Origin: Kwoniella bestiolae CBS 10118
Taxonomy: Eukaryota > Basidiomycota > Tremellomycetes > Tremellales > Cryptococcaceae
Assembly: GCF_000512585.2 (NCBI RefSeq)
Contig: NC_089248.1
Coordinates: forward strand, 1,302,001-1,366,000
DNA: 64,000 nt
Direction: 5' to 3'
Shown: piece by piece, positions 47,628 through 58,400 of the stretch
How the letters are laid out: each line of letters begins with the position of its first letter
Numbering within the stretch: position 1 is the first letter of the stretch
Position numbers and translations under genes: made by a program
The notes under the pieces: generated by a model
Database searches by the model: none
The model's input: the letters and a program-made list of their open reading frames with translations, nothing else
What the model was told of the DNA's origin: nothing

Positions 47628-49121
47628 GTTGAGGTAGGTTAATACTATGATCTATGGTCTGAGGAGGGAGGAAGGGTTGATGGACGTTGGGTCTCGGATA
47701 CTCATTGCTCCGGGGAAGGGATGGGTTTGCCACCCGATCATTTCAAGTTAAAGAGGATATATACTTTTCGAGAGATATCGATATATGACATGTTACTGAA
47801 TTGAATCAAAGATGGGATGATGACAGGTGGTAGGCGATGCACAAAATAAGGTACAAGACAAAAAGTATGTATAAATATAAATATACTTGTCTTGTCTTGA
47901 TGGTTATCAATCAGTGACATCTCATAAGCAGAAGGGCTGTGCGTAGAGACTAAAAAGTACACAGTGACGTACTGTATAATATATTAAGAGTGGGGGACAA
48001 GGGTCATGAGGGGGTCCTTTCGAAGGCCAATTCCAGATTAGTGTATGATGGTACCTTGTCATTGTGTTGATACAGTAGTCAGCGGCGCATCGCTTAAAGA
48101 GAGGCATCCTCTGGGGTTGACATCTCATCTAGAACATGACCACCATCGACATCGCCTGGTAAGGACATATGCTTGCATTTTGACAACATCAAACGTACAG
48201 TACATACCTGCATAAACTATCCTACCAAATGACATCTCATACTATGATACTCTGAGGGAAGTTCTGTACCCAACATCAGAAAAACAAAAAAAATCATGTC
48301 GCAGGAAGAGGCCACCCTACCGCCCATACGCCTCCTCCCATCCTCCCATATAGAGAGGAGGGGAGTAGTCGTACCCTCAACCCTATCCCAGATCTTGAGG
48401 TCCTTACTTGATCAGTACTTTCACCGTCGGTACCATTCCACGTCAGTAATTTACCACGTCAGTACAGTCAGTACAATGCATGGTCAGTACGTAAGGGGGA
48501 TTTAAACGGATTTACAATGCTTTGGAATAATATAATATGTACTCACCCTGGCGCCTGGGGCTTTCCATAATCCGCAATACCGTATCAATCCCCCTTACAA
48601 TGATATAGGCTGTCTGGAAAGGTGGTGTTTACATAGATAGCGGATTGAACGGGAGATATAAGATATCGCCTGGGGTCGCTAATTTATATCGTGGTTGTGA
48701 AAGATGCAGAAGTGTGGCGCCAACTTGGTTTTGTCGTTGGGAAAAGTGAAAGATGAAACAACATGTGTTATGGAGTTGTTAGTCGTAAGATTTTCAGTTC
48801 AACCAGGTCTATTACTCTTTATGTTGAATGTATGCGATACGAGTACAGCCAAACCACTAGACGGTGCACTAGACGGGTGGTGAAAGACAGCAGGAGGATA
48901 GATGGCGGCTGTTTTGCAGTCCACCCCTTGAAGATCGAACCAAACAAGCTAACACCATAATGGGCGGCCACCTCCGCTGGAGACGCGTAGTAGTCGGGTC
49001 CGAAATTCATTCATTCGCGAGGTGAAGGTGGAGGTCTGACCATAAACAAGAGTTTGGTCTTGCTTCATTCTTCTGCTCGTCCTCCATCTCACCTCGTCAA
49101 TAGCTAAGCGGATCACCCACA
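47628..49121. other. Intergenic region with TACTGAC-like repeats
   Basis: No gene is supported in these 1.5 kb. Between 48410 and 48496 the minus strand carries about six degenerate TACTGAC copies. A two-exon minus-strand frame near 48584-48295 would give about 46 residues and was not accepted. Confidence 0.4.
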
Positions 49122-51801
49122 ATGCTGGAGACGATCGACTCCCTTCCACAGATTCTACATCCATGGCTCACCTGGTTATCTGCCCTGACCCTCGGTCAGA
49201 TATGGAAAGCCGTATACAATCCTCCCAACAAGGTCAATCTCACCATCGCCTTCCTGGTTATATCTTATAGATTGCCTTCTTACCTTAAGCAATACAGGAC
49301 ATGGAGGGAGAGTAAGAGGGTGGTAGAATTTGAATGGGCAGTACCCAAGGTAGGTCGGCTGACTCTCAAAGGTAAAGCTGGCTTGTTCGACAGCTGACGA
49401 TGTTATTACTCTAGGAAGCAGACAAAGAATGGAAAGGTCGAGTCATCGAGAACCCCTCATTGTTCGCTCATAAGCACGATGAGAGCTTGTTACCGCCCGA
49501 AAGTGGGAAGACGGGCGAGAAGAGGGACTATATAACTTGCTATGATCCTTCTACTGGGGTGAGTATATTGTTACCACCATTATCCTATGATCGACCTAAG
49601 GATGGGGATGAAAGGCTGACTGTGATGATGCCCATAGTATCACCTCCTCACACTTCCCCTCCTATCCGCTTCGGAAGTATCCAACCAAATCATCAAAGCG
49701 CACTCAGCTCAGAAGGGCTGGGCCCAAACAACGTTCGCTCAACGTATATCCTTCTTGAGAAGTTTGAAGGCGTGGGTTTTGAGGGATATGGAAGGTATAG
49801 TTAGAGTAGCGTGTAGAGATACGGGTAAAACTGGTGCGTATATTAGCTTCCTCATTGCAATTGAGCTCAAGCGGGGTATACTCGCAGAGGTCGATGCGGT
49901 GTTTGGAGAAATCCTTACTACACTATCGAAACTTGACTGGTAAATCAGCTATTCCTCTATTTACATCTCCTAGGAAATTTGAGTCTAGCTGATGCCTTTC
50001 AATGCAATAGGTTGATCAAGCACGGTGAAAAGACCATCTCACCATCTGCCAGACCCGGAAACTTGCTTCTCGCTCATAAGGTTTCCAAGGTGAGTTGAAC
50101 ATCTCGCATACTCATCCATTTTAACGCTCGAAATGATCTTAGCTAACGGCCATATCTTACACAGGTCCACTACACCCCTCTCGGCACGGTCCTAGCCCTA
50201 GTCTCATGGAACTACTCCTTCCATAACCTGATCTCACCGATCCTCGCGGCCCTCTTCGCTGGAAATACGATCGTAGTGAAATGTTCAGAGCAAGTCGCAT
50301 GGAGCAGTCTCTGGTTCGTAGGAGGGATCAAAGCTTGTCTGAGGGCTTGTGGACTGGATGAAGATGTCGTTCAGCTTGTGGTTTGCTTGCCTGATGTGGC
50401 GGAGACGGTGACGAGGAATAGGTTGATCAAACATATCACTTGTGAGCTATCCGGTCTATTGGATTACTACATCGGGAACCAAAGAGCTGACATATCCGAA
50501 GTCATCGGCTCAGAGCCTGTCGGAAAGAAGGCAAGCTGTGTTTGGCGGAAAGATTATCGATGTTCAGCTGACCATTTGTGTCAGGTCGCACTGGCTGCCG
50601 CTGAGATCATGGTTCCGACCTGTATCGAGCTTGGAGGAAAGGATTGCGCATTTATCTTACCTGGGACAGATTTGGATTTCTTCTCCAGCACATGGATGAG
50701 GGGTGCTTTGTGAGCTCATATCTGTTTCGTTGATTGGACACATCAGCTGACATGTGTATTCTGTATCTTAGCCAGTCGGTAAGTCAGCTAACACATTCAC
50801 GAACGTTTCAAACGGTACCCAAAGCTGATTCTGCCCATATCTGTAGGCCGGTCAAAACTGTATAGGTATCGAACTATTCCTAGTCCATCGATCCCAATAC
50901 CCCCGCTTCGTTGAGATGATGGAACCCCGAGTCAAAGCATTACGACCAGGTACAGATGTCGGATCACTCATCTCCCACTCTCCTATCGATAAATTGACAT
51001 CCATCCTATCCTCAGCCCAAAAAAGCGGAGCGAAGATCTCGGCAGGTGGAAAACAGTATACGCATCCAACCTATCCCCGGGCGGCGTACTTTGAGCCTAC
51101 TCTTGTAGTGAATGTGACAATGGATATGGAGATTGCCCAAGAGGAACTGTTCGCGCCTGTTATGACTGTCGTACCGTATGATGATATTGACGAAGCGGTC
51201 AGTTGGCTTAATGATAGTAGGTTTGGACTGGGTGCGGGGGTATATGGAAAGAATAGGGGGGAATGTAGGAGGGTTGCTGGGGCGTTGGAATGTGGGATGG
51301 TAGCTGTCAATGAGTGAGCTCTTTGTCTTAAATTAGCGTGTTCTGTCTGCAGATAGCTGACCGATTGCCTGTCTTTAGCTTCGGTGTATTCTACTTGAAT
51401 CAGGCAATGCCATTTGGTGGAGTCAAGGCATCAGGACATGGTAGATTTGGTGAGACAAAGCCTTATATCACATCTTCCGTTAGAAAAAAAATACTAATGT
51501 GGTTTACAAAATGGTATAGGTGGCGAAGAAGGTCTCAGATCCCTATGTTCTGTCAAATCCATAACGGAAGATAGGTTCTTTTCATACATTAGAACCAGTA
51601 TACCTCCCCCTGTTGGTGAGTCATCTGAAAGACGCACTTCGTCAAGATATGACCATGCAGCTGACAAACCATGTAGATTTCCCGATACCGGAACCGAAGA
51701 GAGCTTGGGGGTTCTTGGTGGGTCTGGTGAATTTGGCTTATGCTAGGACAGTTTGGGGGAGGGCGAAGGGTCTAGGAGGATTGTTGAAAGGATTGATGTA
51801 A
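49122..51801 (+). CDS. Membrane-anchored aldehyde dehydrogenase, MSC7-like
   Basis: Thirteen exons: 49122-49349, 49415-49558, 49638-49833, 49888-49939, 50011-50089, 50165-50441, 50502-50530, 50585-50709, 50772-50778, 50847-51313, 51379-51449, 51520-51615 and 51677-51801, giving 631 aa. An N-terminal hydrophobic segment (VNLTIAFLVISYRLPSYL) precedes the ALDH fold: TGYHLLTLPL start, NYSFHNLISPILAALFAGNT, then IVVK in the NAD site, FIGSEPVGKK, the general-base Glu in CIELGGKDCAFI and the catalytic Cys in FQSAGQNCIG, and QAMPFGGVKASGHGRFGG near the end. It matches the ER-anchored Msc7 class rather than cytosolic ALDHs; substrate unknown. Exon 9 is 7 nt (CCAGTCG) and supplies part of the active-site Cys motif. 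Intron 7 (50531-50584) has a GC donor (GCAAGC). Confidence 0.92.
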
Positions 51802-52432
51802 TCATATACCCATGCACATGCACATGTACGAGGAAGGGCCTAAGGGTTTTGCAGTCTCGACCGTGACAAGACAAGACACAGTACCTGACTCGATTGGACA
51901 AAGGGGTTTGGCATTGAGAAGAGATGCTTAGCTAAGACGACGAGTGATGTATGACGGCCTCGTCCGTCGTCGTCGGAAAGTCCCCTTGCAGTTGAGATAA
52001 TTGAGATAAGATCTCGCACCGTGTTCTAGCCAATACTGTAATTCTACAACCTAGGAGAGGACAGAATCCAGTTGTTCTACTGGATCTAGACTGTTGGACT
52101 CATCTTCCCTTTCATCTTACGACACTCGTCCCATTCTAGACCTACAGTATCGATTCGACATTCACCAGTATTCAGTATTCAGTAAATCACTCGTCTAGCA
52201 AGGTTCTCGACGATTTCAGTTCCAGAAGAGATGGAAGGCATGTCTTTCCTTTCAATAGACATAGACGAGAATAGTCTTCGCGAGGTAAATACACAAGCGA
52301 AACAACGTAAAAAGAGGTACTGTATAAATACCCACACACCCTGCGAGCGGATACGGTACAGCACTTCCAGGCTCACCTTTTAGCATACCATACCTCATAC
52401 TGGGATACAGTACATCAGATTTGAACTTAACA
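51802..52432. other. Intergenic, no gene seen
   Basis: Contains short CA-rich and CAGTATT repeats (about 52167-52184) but no gene or RNA that I can support. Confidence 0.4.
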
Positions 52433-52807
52433 ATGACCGACAACGAGACTGAGACTGAAATTTCTACTACTCCTCCCACTATTGATCACTCACTGACCAC
52501 CGGGATGGTGATGTCAGCAGTAGAATTGGAGATCAAGTACGATCGTGAGTCCCAGTCCCATTTCCCTTGTGCTCGATATATCGAACAGACCGTATCGTAC
52601 CGTCCAGTACAGAGGGCCCACCCCCGGACTGACGATCATCTGGACCTGAACCTGACTAGGTCAATGAACGCGGATCCCGATGAGAATGGAAAGAAGTATG
52701 GAAGAAGACCTCTGCTTCTTGCATCTTCGAACCCGTCGGAAATTGGTGGAGGAGGGAACTCGGTCCTGTCTCAAGTCTGTGGGAGAAAAGCCAAAGGAGA
52801 TGAGTAG
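52433..52807 (+). CDS. Hypothetical acidic protein, weakly supported
   Basis: A 124-codon open frame from ATG 52433 with an acidic start (MTDNETETEISTTPPTID), a Gly/Ser-rich end (NPSEIGGGGNSVLSQVC) and no motif. A GTGAGT string inside (52543) could be a donor, but no acceptor keeps phase, so I leave it unspliced. It lies tail-to-tail with cysteine synthase. It may not be a gene. Confidence 0.25.
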   Translation: MTDNETETEISTTPPTIDHSLTTGMVMSAVELEIKYDRESQSHFPCARYIEQTVSYRPVQRAHPRTDDHLDLNLTRSMNADPDENGKKYGRRPLLLASSNPSEIGGGGNSVLSQVCGRKAKGDE

Positions 52808-52999
52808 GTGTCTGCAACGCTGCTGTACATCGGCTGCAAAATCGGTAGGCAGAGTGATTTTGCCACCGGTGCACGACGAGAAAAAAATGAGGAGTGAGTG
52901 TTAGTGTTGTTGATGGATGTTGAGATGTAGTTACTCGATAGTGATGCATGCAACTATCCTTGATGAGAAATTCAATCCATTCCTTTTCACCCAGTTTGT

Positions 53000-54927
53000 T
53001 TATGGAAGGACGATATATTTCTGGAGATGTTCTGGGATGTGAGAGTCGAGGCCCTTGGATTCGAGCCATACCCTTGAGAAGAGACGGGCTTGGTATCTAA
53101 ACAGGGTGAAGTAGTCAGCTTTCTGCTCATCTACCTGTTTCACAGATCATTTTCTCCTTTTTCGATCCCGTCTCAACTTGGCCTCCTCCCCATCACGCCT
53201 CGATCTTCTCTCCTTCCCTCCTTGATCTCCTCTTCGTTTCTCCTTGATCTCAAGTCCGTCCCTCCTCGATCTTCTCCCTTGTCTCCTCTCTTTTGGACTG
53301 CTCCTTCTCGCCAAGGCGAAATCTGCTCCCCATCCGTTTCTCTCTTCCTTTCATCCCCGTCCGCTCCAGCTCTGTGTGGCACTCGTCTCCATCTCTCTTC
53401 CTGTGCCTCCCTTGTCTCTCTGCTGCGGTTCCCCCCCCCCCCCCTCCCCCTTCCCTCCTCCCCTCCTGACGAACATCTTCCCCCATCCCCCCTCCTGACT
53501 TTCTCTTGAAGATAACATCCCGCCTCCGTTGTTTACCCCTTCTCCATTCCCCCCATCCCGACCCCAAGTATGATAGAGAGAGAATACCGCTATTTTAACG
53601 TCTTTCCCCTTCAATCCACTCCCCCTCTTTCAAGGAATCAGAGATACTCACCGATAAGCACCATCACAAAGCACCGTAACAACCGTACTTCCCTTACCCT
53701 TCTTCTTGGCCAATTCCGTCGCAGCCCATACGTTCAGAGCACTCGACGCGCCGACGTAGAGACCTTCTTCGTGGAGTAATCTGTAGACCATGTTGATGGA
53801 TGCTGAGTCGGGGACGTGGATGGCTCCGGAGAGGAGAGAGAGGTCGGGTTGGAGGTTGGAGGTCACTCGACCTTGTCCAATACCTGCGATAGGGAGTTCA
53901 TCAGACTATCATTCTCTCAAGAAAACCCAGGGATACGCTGAGAAATGGCGACACTAAAGCGAAAGGAGCAATTACTCACCCTCAGTGATCGATCCATTTC
54001 CAACCCTCTCGATCTTCCCATTCTCCACCAAATTGTAAAGCACACTTCCAGGAGGGTCAGCCAACCAAGCTTCCACCTTTCCATTCGACTTCTCAGTCAA
54101 GTATCTAGCCACACCAGCTAAGGTTCCACCAGTACCGGTAGAACAGATGAAGGCATCCAATTTCCCACCGTTTGTCTGTTCCCATATCTCTGGTCCGGTG
54201 GTGAGGATATGGGCATTTCGGTTCGCGGTATTGTCGAATTGGTTGGTCCAGACGGCGTTGTCTAGGGATTCGGCGTATCGCTTGGCTTGATGGTTATAGT
54301 TTTGGGGGTTGTCGAAAGCGACGGCTACGTCATTGAAAAGGGGGTTAGCATGCGTTGACCTATATGACAATGTTGAGTTGAGGTTGGGAATGTAGGGGGA
54401 AGAGTCAACTCACCAGGAACAGGTCTGACGTCCGCACCCAGCATTCTCAACAGATCGATCTTCTCTTGACTTTGAGTATCAGGCATGTAAATCACACATT
54501 GATATCCCTTTGATCGACAGACGTGCGCCAGTCCTATACCTGTGTTTCCTGCAGTCCCTTCCACAACGGTACCACCTGGTCTGATCAATCCTTTCTCCTC
54601 AGCATCCTTGACGAGGTAGAGAGCCGCTCGGTCTTTGATTGATCCTCCGGGTGACATGAATTCAGCTTTGGCGAGGATGTTGGAGCCGGTCTCTTCGGAG
54701 AGTCGGTTGAGTCGGATCTGAAGCAAGGCACACATATCAGTTGTATATACAAGGGCTGACATGAGTGAGAGGCGATAATGACCCACCAAAGGAGTGTTTC
54801 CTACGGCACCTACGAACCCCTCAACCTCCCTTCCATATCCTGTGACAGAGGTAGCATAAGCCCTTCGGGCGAATGGTCGTGCGACTGCGGTGGGTCGGAA
54901 CATCCGAGCAGATAGGGCAGCTACCAT
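53000..54927 (-). CDS. Cysteine synthase (O-acetylserine/homoserine sulfhydrylase), mitochondrial
   Basis: Exons 54927-54787, 54717-54414, 54324-53980, 53883-53652 and 53096-53000 give 372 aa. A PLP enzyme of the beta-substitution class that makes cysteine from an O-acetylated amino acid and sulfide. The start (MVAALSARMFRPTAVARPFA, then RRAYA) is a mitochondrial presequence. Marks: GAVGNTPL, PLP-Lys in SPGGSIKDRAALYL, GTAGNTGIGLAHVCRSKGYQ and the phosphate cup STGTGGTLAG. EGTAGNTG rather than EPTSGNTG is typical of the fungal mitochondrial group. The last exon (YQARLFSRVWLESKGL...) lies beyond a 555-nt intron, 53097-53651, almost wholly purine on this strand. TCACGTGA at 55176-55183 sits upstream. 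Confidence 0.93.
53150..53560. repeat. Polypyrimidine/polypurine tract with C(16) run
   Basis: About 400 bp that are strongly C/T on the plus strand, including a run of about 16 C near 53429-53444 and many TCCCTCC/TCTCC repeats. It fills the last intron of the cysteine synthase gene, where it reads as G/A-rich RNA. Confidence 0.85.
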
Positions 54928-55175
54928 TTTCGGTCTGGTCTTCTTCAGATGGTACTTTTGGTTTCAGCTATAAGACGAACAGTAGGATATATACAGACAG
55001 ATGGATTATCAATACACTATCAACACTGCAGTGATGATCTCGGCAATTGGATGAAAATGCATCAGTTTGATATTTTGGGAATACTAATGATCCTATGGTG
55101 ATGGTCGTCACCCACCATACAAATTCAATCACGTCAGTCAGGCACAGACTCATTTATCTGGAATACCTAGCTATA

Positions 55176-55183
55176 TCACGTGA
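55176..55183. promoter_or_regulatory. CACGTG element between cysteine synthase and GUF1
   Basis: TCACGTGA lies in the divergent promoter. CACGTG is the binding core of Cbf1-type bHLH factors that control sulfur amino-acid genes in fungi, which fits the neighbour; binding is inferred. Confidence 0.5.
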
Positions 55184-55408
55184 CATCCCCACACCCACCA
55201 AAAGGAGATCGATGCTCTCTCCGTCATGTTCCTCTGTTGCTTCGAGATTTCGGTGGGTGAGTGAGTGCACATGAATCACGCTTGCAACCACTGTCTTTAT
55301 CCATGCCTATAGCGAACACTGCTGTCCTCAATCTTCTACGCTCACCGACCTCAGTAAAAAGGGGGGCCATAAGGCAGCTCGATCTGTCTACATCAAGTTT
55401 GTCTCTTC

Positions 55409-58400
55409 ATGATGAGCTCGATGAATCGTGTAAGTAGGCCATGTGCCGCTTGTCTTCGCCGACTTCGAGCATCCCAATCGATAATACCTTCGACCAGTGC
55501 TGTACCATTGTCAAGTAATGTGCCAAGAAGCCTGTTCCGTTCAGCGAGGAGCACAAGCTATACTAAGGCTCGAGTCACCACCCGGACTTTCACCACAAGT
55601 CCACGGACAGCGGCCAGAGCTACAGATATCACCTCGAAGAAACGGTCATTGGAAATGGGCGAATTCCCTCCGGAGCGTATACGGTAAGCTAGCGAATATG
55701 TAACATGAAGACAGTCAGCTGACCAGAATTGTAGGAATCTATCCATCATAGCTCATATAGATCACGGTAAATCCACCTTGGCAGATCGTTTACTACAGGT
55801 GAGCTGGACGATTAGCTGCTTGCGCGATTTTAGCTAACATGAATTATAGATGACAGGGACTGTGCCGCCATCTTCCAACCCGCAATTTCTTGATAAGCTC
55901 AAAGTAGAAAGGGAAAGAGGAATCACAGTGAAAGCTCAGACGGTATCGATAATACATACACATACCGATGGTCAGAAATACCTGATCAATCTTATTGATA
56001 CGCCTGGCCATGTAGATTTCAGTTATGAGGTATCTAGGAGTCTGGGCGCTTGTGAGGGTGGTTTGTTGTTGGTAGATTGTTCACGTAAGTCTGGTTGGAT
56101 TCTCTCTCGTCCTCTTTCCCAGTACAAACATGTGCTGATAGTAATGTCTCTGGGGACTTAGAGGGCATTCAGGCTCAAACATTATCAGTTTTCCATCATG
56201 CCTTAGAGGCCAATCTCAAATTACTACCGGTCATCAACAAAGTAGACTTACCTCATGCATCGCCGGAGGAAACAAGCGAAGAGATCGAAACTTCCTTGGG
56301 ATTACCTATAAAAGATCACATGCGTATAAGTGCGAAATCAGGCTTGGGCGTAGAGAACGTTCTGAACAACGTAATTGATAATCTACCCTCACCCAAGAAT
56401 TGGGTGGACGATGATGGCAAATTGAGAGGATTGATCTTTGATACGTTGTAAGTTTGTGTCTTTCTCACAATCCCTGGGGAAACCGAGCTTACACAAATCA
56501 CCTGATCGAACAGCTATGACCAGTTCCGCGGGGTCGTTTCGCTCGTTCGTATATTCTCTGGAACACTCAAGAAAGGAGATAAAGTGAGATTCCTCCAGGC
56601 TGGGAAGCGGTACGAGATATTGGAAGTGGGTATCAATAATCCGGAAGAAGTAGTGGTAGATCAGTTGAAAGATGGACAAGTAGGGTGAGTTGGGTCTTTG
56701 TGCTTACTGCATCAATAACGATAACTTACGATTTCTTTGCATGCAGATATATCGTGTGTAATATGAAGAACTCTGAAGAAGGTAAGCTCATTCGTAGTCG
56801 ATAGCGACCTAGAGGCTGATGAATTTGATAGCATTTATCGGAGATACGATATGCTGGGCAGATAAACCGGTCGAACCCCTTCCCGGATTCAAGCCTATGA
56901 AAGCTATGGTTAGTTGACAGACTGGCGTATATCGCATCGTTGAAAGCTGACACTCGGCTAGGTGTATGCCGGAGTATTCCCGATGGACAGTTCGGATTTC
57001 CCAAAACTCGAAGAATCGATAGAACGAGTGAGCTGTCTTTGCATTAGCAATGTGAATCTAGCTGACTTGTCTGGCAGCTCACACTCAACGATCGCAGTGG
57101 TAAGCTGCCTCATTCTCTTCCGATGAAGAGCATTGAACTAATCTCACGTAGTATCTATACAACGGGAGTCCTCTGCTGCGCTGAGTCAAGGGTTCCGATT
57201 GGGATTCCTGGGTACACTGCACATGGACGTTTTGTGAGCTTCGCCGAGCACCTTGTCGTGACGTTGAAGCTTATAAACATTAATAGTAAACAACGTCTTG
57301 AAGATGAGTATTCCTCGGAAGTGATTGTGACGGCTCCAACTGTACCCTACAAAGGTGAGCTGAGAGTCAACATCAGGACAGGAACAATCAGCTGACATCG
57401 TCCCAGTGGTTTACTTGAACGGTACCGAGGAATACGTCTCGAATCCTGTCGATTTCCCAGAAGTAGGGGACTCGAAATTGCGAGTGAGGCATATCGAGGA
57501 GCCAATGAGTAAGTCTGCTGTTTGATGTTCTCCTCTAGCATTCAGCTGATCTTGTGGATAGTCAACGCTACTATCTTCGTACCTAATGGTGAGTTGCCAT
57601 TTCTCATCCTTGCATAGCTCTCTTTTACTCTCCTGTTTCTTCGGATAAACTCATACATTCCATGGCTTTCATTTTCGAAGCTGACTTTGGTATGTACAGA
57701 ATACATCGGAGAGATGATGGACCTGTGTTCGCGCTATCGAGGAGTTCAGCAAGAATATCGAATTCTCGAGAACTCAGATAGAGCGATCTTGAGGTATTCT
57801 CTACCATTAGCAGAGATCGTTACGGATTTCTTCTCGGAGCTGAAAAGCTCGAGCTCAGGATTCGCTAGTTTCGATTATGAAGAAGCGGGATATCAGCAGT
57901 CTAATCTGGTCAAAGTGAGCTTACTATCCCACGTGACTATTGAAGTTAGCTGACAGCATACTTTGTTACAGCTGAATATACTGATCAACGGGAAACCTGT
58001 CGATGCGCTTGCGATGATCGTACATAAGTTTGCTGCTCAGAATGTCGGGAAAGCTTGGGTGAAGAAACTCAGTACGTGCGGTCCAACAGTTGTCAAGACA
58101 GCGCGCTGACATTGTGAGTGTAGAGGAGGTAGTGCCTCGTCAACAGTTCGAGCTATCTCTGCAAGCTGCTGTCGGCGCTAAGGTCATAGCTAGAGAGAAC
58201 GTCTCTGCCTTCCGAAAAGATGTCACCGCAGGGTTATATGGGGGTGTGTCACTTGATGTGTCTTCATTTGGGATTATCGAAGCTGACATATCTATGGTAC
58301 AACTTGCAGGTCACTACGATCGAAAGCTCAAGCACCTCAACAAGCAGAAAGAAGGCAAAAAGCGACTGAAGAAGCTTGCGGGGAATATCGAGATACCTCA

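Noticed and set aside
48295..48600. Two-exon minus-strand frame of about 46 residues, and a 69-codon plus-strand frame over the same bases
   Set aside because: Both are short, overlap, and have Arg/Pro-rich composition without a motif; no way to choose.
52656..53069. 137-codon minus-strand frame overlapping the end of cysteine synthase
   Set aside because: It shares bases with the true last exon of cysteine synthase in another frame and looks random in composition.
53090..53570. Several long frames on both strands in the pyrimidine tract
   Set aside because: They are artefacts of low complexity; the tract is the last intron of the cysteine synthase gene.
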